Below, in pieces: positions 8,812 through 16,860 of a stretch of 64,000 nucleotides of DNA. The notes under the pieces are model-generated. The model made no database searches. It saw only the letters and a program-made list of their open reading frames with translations, and was not told the origin of the DNA. The position numbers and the translations under genes are program-made. Within the stretch, counting starts at the first letter, position 1. Each line of letters begins with the position of its first letter. Origin of the DNA: Laedolimicola ammoniilytica (lineage in GTDB: Bacteria > Bacillota > Clostridia > Lachnospirales > Lachnospiraceae). The DNA lies in contig NZ_JAOQKC010000007.1 of the NCBI RefSeq assembly GCF_025567165.1, forward strand, positions 62,001 through 126,000. The letters are read 5' to 3'.

Positions 8812-10989
8812 CTATACCTCCTCCATCAGATAATAATAGCCTCCGAAATCACTGGCCAGCAGCGTCTTTCCTGTCTTGGCCATCTCCCTTTTTACGCCGG
8901 TCAGCACATGGCGCATTCCCACCGGCACGCCCTCGCCGGCTGCCAGGAAAGCCGCGGCCACCGCCACATTTTTAATCTGGCTGCCGGAAAATTTGAATTC
9001 CTCCGCCAGATATCCGTAGTCCAGATCCTCCCGGGGCGTATCCGCCGGAAATACCCGTTCCCAGATTTCCCTTCTTCTCGGTACGTCCGTAAAGGGAAAT
9101 TCAATAATAAACTTAAATCTCCGCAGGAATGCATTGTCGAAATTCTGCAGGAAGTTCGTGGCCAGAATGATAATGCCCTCGTACTCCTCTATTTTCTGCA
9201 GCAGGTAGGCGGTTCCTGCATTGGCGTATTTGTCGTTGGAGTCCTTCTGATCCGTCCGCTTGCCAAACAGTACGTCTGCCTCGTCGAAAAACAGAATGCT
9301 CTGGCTCTTTTTTGCCTGCTCGAAAACATTGCCCAGCTTTTTCTCCGATTCACCCACATATTTGGACATGACCCCGGCCATATCCACCTTGTAAAGCTCC
9401 ATGGCCAGCTCCCCGGCGATGACCTGGGCTCCCATGGTCTTGCCGGTTCCAGGCGGCCCGTAGAAAATCATAGACACGCCTCTTCCATAGGCCAGCTTCT
9501 GTTCAAAGCCCCAGCGATGATACACCTGATGATGAAGCCGCACCTGATCGCAGGCGTCCCGAAGCAGCTTTTTCTGGGGATCCGGCAGCACCAGATCCTC
9601 CCAGCGGTAATGCACCGGAATCCGCACCGCGTCCTTCCCCAGCTTATGCTCCAGCTGAGCCCGGCAGGCCTCCAGCAGATACCGCTCATCTGGCCCGCTC
9701 TGCTCCAGCAGCAGCCGATCCTCGTATTCCTGCACGCTCTGCCGGATATGTCCGGCCGGAAGCCGGTACTTATCCGCCAGATACTCCAGATTGAGACCCT
9801 CCGGGAAAAGTTCTTCCCCCAGGAACCGCTTCCAGAGCAGGATCCGCTCCTCCGTGGTATTTTCCGGAATCCGGACCTTTCGAATCAACCGTTCACAGCG
9901 AATCTTCCGATCCCACTCGCTTCCTCCGGTCAGGAACAGCACGCCCTGCCAGGTGCGAAGTCCCCAGAGGATCTGTTCCACCCGCTCCCAGGATACCCGC
10001 CCGGTCTCCGGATCTCCCTCCAGATCGCAGACGCACAGGGCGCTGCCGCCCTGGAGAATGGCTTCCCGCATAATCCGCCGGAGCATTTTCTGAAGGCTCT
10101 CTCCCTCCTCCGGCAGCTTTCCGCTGTCCACATAGAGAATGGGCAAGCCCTTCCGCCTGCAGAGAGCTCCGGCCTGAAGCTTCTTGCCGGAACCATTTTC
10201 CCCTTCCAGGTAAAAGCTGCGGGCCCCGCTGTCGTAGAGAGCCTCCAGCCCGTCCGTCAGCTTCTTCTGAATCAGCGGCTCCCGCATGTCCTCCTCCCCG
10301 CCGGTTCTTACGATACCGCCCAGGGCCGGATCCTCCTGCTCAAAATTCTGAAGGTAGCTCAGAATCCGGAAATCCAGCTTCAAGCGGAATTCCTGAAAGC
10401 CCTCCGGGACAGGAATTCCCCCTCCCAGGCTCGTGTCCTCCATTCCCTCAAAGAGAAGTCCCAGTTTTTCCCAGTCCTGCAGACATTCCTGGTACAGGAA
10501 CCGCTGCTCCTCCTCCTTCTCCGTATACAGCCGGAGACACAGGCTTAAGCTCGGTACCCGGACGCCGTTCTGCTCGTTCAGGTATCCGATTGCCAGTCCC
10601 AGTCCGTGATCCAGCTCGCAGGCCAGGGAGAGGGCCGTCAGAAAGCCTTCGAACTCTGTCAGCTTCAGCGCATGGAACAGATATTCCATCACAATCATGC
10701 CGCCGCTGCGCATAGTCTCCCGGCCCCGCTCCCGGATGTCCGCAAGCGCTGCGCGCAAAAGCTCCGGGTCGTAGTTTTCCTCCCCGGCAGACGCCGGAAG
10801 CTCTGGCTTCAGCTCCTGCAGGAGCTCTGCCCGGGTAATCAGCACGCCGCCGTTCTTCCGGAGCATTCCGTTCTCTGAAGCTTTCACATGGGTCAGCGCA
10901 TAGGAAGCCAATAGCTCTCTGGCCCACCCGGTCAGCGCCTGATAGTATTCCTGCTCATTTTGGAATATCCCTGTCCTTATCCCGCTCAT
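8812..10989 (-). CDS. AAA+ ATPase, eCIS (Afp15)-like, first copy
   Basis: The 725-residue protein has an N-terminal helical region (about 1-240), a degenerate first ATPase domain with P-loop GENGSGKK near 264-272, and a complete C-terminal AAA+ module. That module has Walker A GPPGTGKT with Lys517, Walker B ILFFDEADVLFGKR near 570, and ILATNFLQNFDNAFLRR. The same architecture recurs in the ATPase at 4456-6282, so the pair are paralogues. Such proteins are hallmark accessory genes of extracellular contractile injection systems. Its ATG overlaps the upstream gene stop as ATGA and the next gene follows by 3 bases. Two different ATPases in one operon could form a hetero-oligomer; this is inference. 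Confidence 0.87.
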   Translation of the reverse strand: MSGIRTGIFQNEQEYYQALTGWARELLASYALTHVKASENGMLRKNGGVLITRAELLQELKPELPASAGEENYDPELLRAALADIRERGRETMRSGGMIVMEYLFHALKLTEFEGFLTALSLACELDHGLGLAIGYLNEQNGVRVPSLSLCLRLYTEKEEEQRFLYQECLQDWEKLGLLFEGMEDTSLGGGIPVPEGFQEFRLKLDFRILSYLQNFEQEDPALGGIVRTGGEEDMREPLIQKKLTDGLEALYDSGARSFYLEGENGSGKKLQAGALCRRKGLPILYVDSGKLPEEGESLQKMLRRIMREAILQGGSALCVCDLEGDPETGRVSWERVEQILWGLRTWQGVLFLTGGSEWDRKIRCERLIRKVRIPENTTEERILLWKRFLGEELFPEGLNLEYLADKYRLPAGHIRQSVQEYEDRLLLEQSGPDERYLLEACRAQLEHKLGKDAVRIPVHYRWEDLVLPDPQKKLLRDACDQVRLHHQVYHRWGFEQKLAYGRGVSMIFYGPPGTGKTMGAQVIAGELAMELYKVDMAGVMSKYVGESEKKLGNVFEQAKKSQSILFFDEADVLFGKRTDQKDSNDKYANAGTAYLLQKIEEYEGIIILATNFLQNFDNAFLRRFKFIIEFPFTDVPRRREIWERVFPADTPREDLDYGYLAEEFKFSGSQIKNVAVAAAFLAAGEGVPVGMRHVLTGVKREMAKTGKTLLASDFGGYYYLMEEV

Positions 10990-11849
10990 TCGTCCTCATC
11001 CTCCGGGCGTTCTGCGTCGCCCTCAGTCTCTGCCTGTACTTCGCCAAGCGTCTTTTTCCGCTCCCGGTAATAGCTTTCGATATCCTTTTTCTGGAAATCA
11101 TACGCGTAATTCATTTTCCGGAGAAAGGTCCGGGCAGACGCATCCTTCTTTATCAGAATGGCCTCCAGAAGATTTTTCTCGTACATACCCCGGGTATCTT
11201 CCCTCCGAAGCTCTCTGATCTCCTGTTCCCGTTCCTGAAGTTTTTCCCTGTCTTCCTCTGCCGCCTGACGCCCGGATTCCAGACGAAGCTGCCGTATCTG
11301 CTTTTCCAGCTCTTTTTTCCTGCTTTTTCTCTTTTCCAGCGCCTTCTTTTCTTCCTCTTTCACGAAGAAGGGCAGGGTCTTCTGTAAGCTTTCCATATTC
11401 TCCCGTCCCAGGTAGGAAGCGACGGAGCGCCTGGTCCAAGGCTTATTCTCGCGCTTTTCGATAAGAACGGAAGCACCCTCCCAGTAACGGGACACGTAGG
11501 CCCGGTTTTCATTATTTCCCTTTAAAAGGGTCTTCTGCTGATATTCCTTCAGTTCCTTCTGATAGCGGCTCGCCACCGTATCATAGCGGGATGTCTTCAA
11601 ATTGGCAAACAGGAATACCCTCTCCCGGTTGGGATTGTAGCCCAGCTGCAGTCTGCCGAAGAGATTCTCCTGCTTCATCAGCCGGTCGCAGCCCAGCATC
11701 TGCCCTTGCATCCGGCTCTGATAGTAGCCCTCAATTTTTTTATGCTCACCAAAATACTCCGTCTGCACATGGCTGGCCGCCGTCAGCCGATCCATGGTCT
11801 CACGGAAATGCTCCAGCTGCTTTTCCGCCCGTTCCGCCTCTTGCTTCAT
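10986..11849 (-). CDS. Charged coiled-coil protein, first gene of the ATPase operon
   Basis: The protein has 287 residues from the ATG at 11849, which sits six bases after GGAGGTGAG. A TTG six codons upstream overlaps that ribosome binding site and is rejected. It is strongly charged throughout. A long Lys/Glu/Arg coiled coil spans about 160-230, and the C-terminus is acidic (ERPEDEDE). No signal peptide, membrane helix or catalytic motif is visible, and I do not recognise a family. It is translationally coupled to the first AAA+ ATPase by an ATGA overlap, so it is probably made in step with that ATPase and may be its partner or substrate. That is inferred from context. Confidence 0.75.
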   Translation of the reverse strand: MKQEAERAEKQLEHFRETMDRLTAASHVQTEYFGEHKKIEGYYQSRMQGQMLGCDRLMKQENLFGRLQLGYNPNRERVFLFANLKTSRYDTVASRYQKELKEYQQKTLLKGNNENRAYVSRYWEGASVLIEKRENKPWTRRSVASYLGRENMESLQKTLPFFVKEEEKKALEKRKSRKKELEKQIRQLRLESGRQAAEEDREKLQEREQEIRELRREDTRGMYEKNLLEAILIKKDASARTFLRKMNYAYDFQKKDIESYYRERKKTLGEVQAETEGDAERPEDEDE

Positions 11850-11897
11850 TCTCTCACCTCCGGACAAACTATGACTACTCTATCATAAATTTTCCCA

Positions 11898-11948
11898 TAA
11901 AAAAGCAGGAAGCGCACTGCCCAAACGGGTAGTCCTTCCTGCTTTTCT
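11898..11948. terminator. Bidirectional hairpin terminator
   Basis: The arms AAAAAGCAGGAAG and CTTCCTGCTTTT pair around an internal CTGCCC/GGGTAG helix, flanked by A and T runs. It separates the frameshifted MalT-like regulator from the ATPase operon start. Confidence 0.7.
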
Positions 11949-11950
11949 AT

Positions 11951-12084
11951 TTATGTAATAGGAAATTCCTCTGGAATCCCCTATTACATAAAAAACCTCC
12001 GGGGGATCGCACTGCGGCGGAGAGGTAGTATGTCGTTTACGCGACCCGCCGCAGGCGGAGAATCCTGCTTCGCAGGATTCTTTC
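11951..12084. repeat. Composite hairpin repeat, copy 1
   Basis: The left arm is a palindrome with arms TATGTAATAGG and CCTATTACATA around AAATTCC...GGAAT (11951-11991). A short CCTCC/GGGGG hairpin follows. Then comes a GC-rich structure with outer arms CTGCGGCGG and CCGCCGCAG (about 12013-12055) around GAGGTAGTATG and a GTCG/CGAC inner stem. The final hairpin pairs GAATCCTGC with GCAGGATTC (12060-12080) and ends four bases before the regulator stop codon. Copy 2 at 15687-15827 has the same order of parts with different stem sequences. Confidence 0.65.
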
Positions 12085-14440
12085 CTATATCAGATGATAC
12101 TCCGTAATCAGATTCAGCGCCTGACTCCGGTTTTTTGCCCCCAGCTTCTGATAGATATTTTTCAGGTGATACTTGACTGTATTTTCCGACACGCACAGGG
12201 TCCTTGCAATCTCCGCATTCTTCTCGCCCCGGGCCAGAAGCTTCAGCACGTCGTTCTCATAGCTGGTGAAATTTTCCACCTTCAGGCTCTTCTTCTGTCT
12301 CAGATAGCCGGGATAAATCAGCATCTGGGCTCGGGCCGCCTTCAAAATCTCCTGGATATACGGATCCTTTCGCTCCTTCTCCCCGTACAGGGCGTTCAGA
12401 AGCTCGTAGACCGCCTCCCCTTCGTCCGCGAATACCCGGATGGTAGCTCCGACCGGTCTCCACCGCCTCTGTAAGGCTCTCCTGCCAGCCCTCTCTCTGC
12501 TGCCGGAATGCCTGTACCGCTTCCAGAATCCGTACCTGGATTCCCAGATAGGTCATCTGGTAACTGTCCGCAAAATCCCGCAGGGTCAGTAAAATCAACT
12601 CTGCCGGAACATACTGCTCCAGCCACAGATACACTCTGGCCTTCATCAGATACTGATAATACTCTACGCTTAGAAAACGTCCCCGTTCGTCCGGCGCTTC
12701 CTTTTTCAGCCAGCCCAGAATCCGTTTCTCATCATTTTTCAGCAGATGATACCAGATCCGGTGAGCCAACAGATTGCCATTCCAGTAGCAATCCGTCTCC
12801 TCTTCCTCCTCCAGCCGGTGAAGCAGAAAGGCTTCCGCACCGTCGGCTTGATTCCGGACTACCATCAGATCTGCCACCTTCAGGTTGCACAGCTTCTGCA
12901 TCCGGAGATTTTTTTCCTGCACAGCCATACGGAAGGTCCTGGTAAAACGGTTCAGGGCTTCGTCCAGCTGGTTTCGCTCATAGAAGACCTCCCCCAGAAG
13001 AAATTCCGCCATAGACGCGTACTCTTCTCCTGCCAGCCGTCGAATCTCTTCCTCGTAGGGATTCTTCTCCCGCTTCCCAGCCCAGCGGAAAAACGCGCTG
13101 TAATCCTTATCACCGTGAAGCAGGGAAATGTTGCCCGGAATCTGCAACATCCGCCAGATCTCTCCGGTAGACGTATCTGCTTCCTCCACATGCTGCCAGA
13201 TCTCCGAAAGCAGCTCCGGCGTCATGCTGCCTGTTCCTATCATCTTCAGGATCAGAAGCAGTGAGCCGGTATCCTTTTTCTCTCTCCGCTCCAGAAGCTT
13301 CCGGTATCTCTCATAGCCCTCCAGATTGCCGCCGATACATTCCAGCATGGCTCCTGCCATAATCAGACGCGGGTATTCCAACATATCCGGCAAAGGCTCG
13401 CTCAGACAGTAGTCCTCCAGAGAAAGGAAGGTCTCATAGCTGATGGGCCGGGACAAAATCCGATCCAGGAGCTCCGCCATCTTATCATGAAGCTTCAGAA
13501 GATCGGCGAAGCACAGGGCCGCCGTATAATCCTGCTTTTCCTCATAAAAATACATTGCCCTCTGATACAGTCTCTCCAGCTGCTCCGGAGTCGCGTATTT
13601 ATGCATCATGCGGGCCAGGAACTGACGGAACAGCCTTACAAATCTCCATCGACCTCCTCCTAAGTCCTCCAGAATACTTCCTTTCTTCCGGAACCGCTGT
13701 ACCAGAGCTCTGGCCTCATTTACCGATATATCCAGAATCGTCCACACCAGCTCCTCTGTCAGTTCTTCAAAGCAGGCCAGGCTTAAAAGGGCGTTCTGTT
13801 CCTCCACCTTCAGCGTCCGGAAAAACTTGATATCAATCCACCGGAATACGTCCTCCAGACACTGCTCTCTTTCCTGCCGTCCATAGCCGTGGACGCTGCC
13901 CCGCAGCGGTTCCTCCAGCATATAGATACACAGGGGCATATTGTCAAAATCCTTTTCTATATGAAGGTAGTCTTCCCGGTAAAGGCGGAAGCCCTTTTTC
14001 TCCAGATAAGCGCTTACCTCCCGGTTCTCCGGCCGGATATCGGGAACTCCGTATATCCGGAGACGTCCGGCCACCCGGAAGGGCATCAGTTCCTCCGGAA
14101 GCGGCGCTGTGGAGGTGAAAATCCATCGTTCCTCCCGGCCTCTTTCCCCAACCTTTGTCCAGAGCCGTTCCAGTCCGGGCTGTTCCAGCAGACGTTCCAG
14201 TCCCGGAACAATCCGCACTCCGCCCCTCGTGTCCGGTATCTGATCCAGATCAGTCACAATACAGGCGTCAAATTCCGGGTGGTGGGCCGCAAAATCCAGA
14301 ACCAGCCTGTCCTTTTCCCAGCCTATAGGCGCATGAAAATAAAGAATGCCGTAATTTTTTAAATCCTCGCACATTCTCTGTTCCAGCTCCGGGTGTTCGA
14401 TATGCAGTTCGTCTATTTCTGTTGTCTGCGTCTTTTTCAT
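12085..14440 (-). pseudogene. MalT-like LuxR-family regulator, frameshifted before its HTH domain
   Basis: The main frame from ATG at 14440 encodes a degenerate nucleotide-binding region (APIGWEKD in place of a P-loop GKT), a winged-helix-like part and TPR-like helices. It loses its reading frame at about 12442, then runs to a stop at 12257 as unrelated sequence. The shifted frame continues without a stop from IRVFADEGEAVYELL into a complete LuxR HTH domain (VSENTVKYHLKNIYQKLG) ending at 12085. Removing one G from the GG at 12442-12443 joins the two as RSYIRVFADEG and gives exactly 784 residues, the length of the intact homologue at 28360-30714. The gene is divergent from lrgAB. Either it is a recent pseudogene or the base is a sequencing error. 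Without the HTH domain it could not bind DNA. Confidence 0.85.
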
Positions 14441-14446
14441 AGCTAT

Positions 14447-14455
14447 ATTATAACA
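14447..14455 (-). promoter_or_regulatory. Extended -10 element, start codon six bases downstream
   Basis: Read on the minus strand, TGTTATAAT (extended -10) is followed by six bases and then the ATG of the MalT-like regulator. No good -35 hexamer and no Shine-Dalgarno sequence are present. The transcript would start at or next to the A of the ATG, so it would be leaderless. Confidence 0.5.
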
Positions 14456-14521
14456 CAGGATTTTCATTTTAGGGTGTGCCGCGCATATTTCACTTTTTTT
14501 TATGAAAAAATAACTTGCTTC

Positions 14522-14550
14522 TTGTAGAATTTTGGGCTTTGGTGTATGAT
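14522..14550 (+). promoter_or_regulatory. lrgAB promoter
   Basis: TTGTAG and TATGAT are separated by 17 bases, upstream of the lrgA ribosome binding site and divergent from the MalT-like regulator. Confidence 0.5.
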
Positions 14551-14602
14551 AAGAAGCGATTTTATATCCGACTTTGGTATGAGACAAGAGAGGAGTTCTA
14601 TT

Positions 14603-14974
14603 ATGAAGATTATCAAACAAGTTGGAATTATTTTCTCCATCTGCGCCCTCAGCGTATTGATCGAGCAATTTCTGCCCTTTGCCCTTCCGGCCAGCGTCAT
14701 CGGTATGATTTTACTCTTTCTGCTTCTGCTGAGCGGCCTTCTGAAAATTGACCATATCCGGGAGAAATCAGACTTTCTGCTGGCCAATATGGCATTTTTC
14801 TTTATTCCGGCAGGCGTGAACGTCATCAATTATCTGGACATTCTGAGAGCCAACTGGCTTCCCCTGCTGCTGATTTGTGTACTGACTACCATCATTACTT
14901 TTGCGGCCACAGCCTACAGCGTGCGTTTCACCATGTATCTGCTTTCCCGCAGGAAGGGAGGCTGCCATGCGTGA
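14603..14974 (+). CDS. lrgA: CidA/LrgA family membrane protein
   Basis: The 123-residue protein is almost entirely hydrophobic, with four predicted membrane helices. It shows the family pattern PASVIGMILLFLLLLSGLLK and a later FFIPAGVNVINY segment. The start ATG at 14603 follows AGAGGAG by eight bases; longer starts lack such a site. LrgA/CidA proteins are holin-like and act with LrgB/CidB in control of murein hydrolase activity, autolysis or small-acid export. lrgB overlaps its last eight bases, as in most genomes. Confidence 0.9.
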   Translation: MKIIKQVGIIFSICALSVLIEQFLPFALPASVIGMILLFLLLLSGLLKIDHIREKSDFLLANMAFFFIPAGVNVINYLDILRANWLPLLLICVLTTIITFAATAYSVRFTMYLLSRRKGGCHA

Positions 14975-15647
14975 ATTATGGACTTCCCCTTACTTCGGCA
15001 TTGCCGTAAGCGTCCTGGCCTTCTGGGCCGGGGAAAAGCTGCAGAAGAAGCTGAAATCGCCCTTCTGCAATCCGCTGCTCTTCGCTATCCTGGCTATCGT
15101 GCTTGTCCTGCTGGCCTTCGATATTCCTTATGAGAGCTACAACAACGGCGGCGCGGTCATCAATATGTTTCTGGCTCCGGCTACCGCCTGCCTGGCTGTA
15201 TCCATCTACACCCGGATTCAGATTCTGAAGGAGAACGCCATTCCGATTCTGGTGGGCTGCACCGTAGGCTCCCTGTCCTCCATGGGCAGCGTCTATGTGC
15301 TCTGCCGGCTCTTTGGTCTGGACGAGGCCATGACTGCCTCCCTTCTGCCCAAATCCATCACCACGCCCATTGCGGTGGAGGTCTGCCAGAGCCACGGCGG
15401 TATCGTACCGGTGACCGTCATCGCTGTCATCTTCACCGGAATCCTGGGCAGCATCCTGGCTCCCTACCTGATCCGCATTTTCCGGGTGAAGAATCCCATT
15501 ACCGCAGGTCTGGCCATCGGAGCCTGCAGCCATGCCGTCGGTACCTCCAAGGCCCTGGAGCTTGGAGAAACAGAGGGCGCCATGAGCGGACTGGCCATCG
15601 GCGTCTGCGGAATCATGACCGTTGTCTTTTCTATGGTGCTGTTATAA
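14967..15647 (+). CDS. lrgB: LrgB/CidB family membrane protein
   Basis: The 226-residue protein has six to seven membrane helices and the family segments LPKSITTPIAVEV, IGACSHAVGTSKALELGETEGAMSG split over about 145-210, and NNGGAVINMFLAPAT near 57. The ATG at 14967 overlaps lrgA and follows AGGGAGGC. It acts with LrgA as an inner-membrane pair that modulates murein hydrolase activity and, in some species, pyruvate or glycolate transport. A strong hairpin terminator follows 9 bases after the stop. No LytTR-type regulator is adjacent; the divergent neighbour is the broken MalT-like gene. Confidence 0.92.
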   Translation: MRELWTSPYFGIAVSVLAFWAGEKLQKKLKSPFCNPLLFAILAIVLVLLAFDIPYESYNNGGAVINMFLAPATACLAVSIYTRIQILKENAIPILVGCTVGSLSSMGSVYVLCRLFGLDEAMTASLLPKSITTPIAVEVCQSHGGIVPVTVIAVIFTGILGSILAPYLIRIFRVKNPITAGLAIGACSHAVGTSKALELGETEGAMSGLAIGVCGIMTVVFSMVLL

Positions 15648-15656
15648 TGTTGGACT

Positions 15657-15688
15657 AAAAAAAGAATCCCGCCTGGGATTCTTTTTTT
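15657..15688. terminator. Bidirectional terminator after lrgB
   Basis: AAAGAATCCC and GGGATTCTTT pair around GCCT, flanked by runs of seven A and seven T. It ends lrgAB and can also stop leftward transcription from rseP. Confidence 0.85.
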
Positions 15689-15827
15689 ATGGAATAGGAA
15701 ATTCCGATAGAATTCCCTATTCCATAAAAGCAAGCAAAGCTTGCAAAGATGCACACTCGGCGCAGTAGTAGGTGGTTGCCAGGGCAACCGCGCCTCGGCG
15801 CAAGAATGTGCCGAGGGCACATTCTTT
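15687..15827. repeat. Composite hairpin repeat, copy 2
   Basis: The parts occur in the same order as in copy 1. A palindrome has arms TTATGGAATAGG and CCTATTCCATAA (15687-15727). A GCAAGC/GCTTGC hairpin follows. Then GGCGC/GCGCC encloses AGTAGTAGGTG and a GGTTGCC/GGCAACC inner stem (about 15755-15800). The last hairpin pairs GAATGTGCC with GGCACATTC (15804-15824) and ends beside the rseP stop codon. In the first palindrome the T-A pair of copy 1 is replaced by G-C, a compensated change. Confidence 0.65.
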
Positions 15828-16859
15828 TTACAGAATATTCCGGAAATCATTGAACATCACCGCCAGCATCAAAGCCATCAGAAGCATCAGTCCCACAAAA
15901 TGGACCATGCCCTCCTTCTCCGGATCGATCCGCTTGCCCCGGCGCAGTACTTCCAGCAGGAGAAATACCAGCCGTCCGCCGTCCAGAGCCGGAATCGGCA
16001 GCAGATTCATCACACCCAGGTTGGCTGACAGGAGAATCGAAATATTCAGCATATTCAGCCATACGTAAAAGCCGCCGTCCTCCCGGCTGGCCTCATAAGT
16101 ATTTCCAATGGCATTCACGATACCCACCGGGCCTGAGATATCGTCGGCGCTGACCTGGCCGTGGAACATCATCGCCAGACTCTTCAGCGTGGTACTGATC
16201 CAGTATTTCACCTCATAAGCGCTGTAATATACCGTCTGGAAAACATTTCCTTTTGTCCGCACGCCGGAGCCCTGAAAGCCCAGGAGATACGTGCCATACT
16301 CGCTCATTTTCGGCTCCAGCGTCACCGCATGGCGCTCGCCATCCCGCTCATAAGTCACCGTAACCGTCTCACCCTGGTGCATCTGCACGTAGAGACTGAC
16401 CTCCCGGTACACGTGGATATGGGTCTTATTCATCTGCACGATCCGGTCGCCGGGCTGCATACCGGCTTCCGCCGCCGGATAGCCTTCCATGACCTTCACC
16501 ACGTCCGGCGCGTCGTAGCCGATACTCCCCACGATAAACAGCGCCATAAAAAAGGCCAGTATAAAGTTGAAAATGGGGCCTGCCGCCACCACGGAAATCC
16601 GGGTCCAAACGGATTTGCTACCAAAGGAATTCTCCTCGTCGCTCTCCCCGTCCTCTCCCACCATCATGCAGGAGCCTCCAAAGGGCAGGAGCTTCACGGA
16701 ATAGCGGGTCTCTCCAATCTGCTTACTGAAGAGTCTGGGGCCCATTCCCAGAGAAAATTCCGTCACGCCGATGCCGCCCCGCTTGGCCAGCAGAAAATGG
16801 CCGAACTCATGGAACAGCACAATCAGGCTAAATATCAGAAGCGCAAGTATGATTTTCAA
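15828..16859 (-). CDS. rseP: RseP-type site-2 protease
   Basis: The 343-residue integral membrane zinc metalloprotease has the HEFGH motif at residues 18-22 in the first helix, a PDZ domain (about 120-190, PAAEAGMQPGDRIVQMN) and the second active-site motif ALDGGRLVFLL near 290. It performs regulated intramembrane proteolysis, typically of anti-sigma factors or signal peptides. It starts one base after the dxr stop, so it is co-transcribed with the isoprenoid and lipid genes, the usual order in Firmicutes. It is the last gene of this cluster. ispG and polC, which often follow, are absent and a repeat element takes their place. Confidence 0.95.
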   Translation of the reverse strand: MKIILALLIFSLIVLFHEFGHFLLAKRGGIGVTEFSLGMGPRLFSKQIGETRYSVKLLPFGGSCMMVGEDGESDEENSFGSKSVWTRISVVAAGPIFNFILAFFMALFIVGSIGYDAPDVVKVMEGYPAAEAGMQPGDRIVQMNKTHIHVYREVSLYVQMHQGETVTVTYERDGERHAVTLEPKMSEYGTYLLGFQGSGVRTKGNVFQTVYYSAYEVKYWISTTLKSLAMMFHGQVSADDISGPVGIVNAIGNTYEASREDGGFYVWLNMLNISILLSANLGVMNLLPIPALDGGRLVFLLLEVLRRGKRIDPEKEGMVHFVGLMLLMALMLAVMFNDFRNIL

Positions 16860-16860
16860 C

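Noticed and set aside
8908..10548. 546-residue plus-strand open frame opposite the first AAA+ ATPase
   Set aside because: It is antisense to an ATPase with all motifs, has no ribosome binding site, and its sequence is low in conserved patterns.
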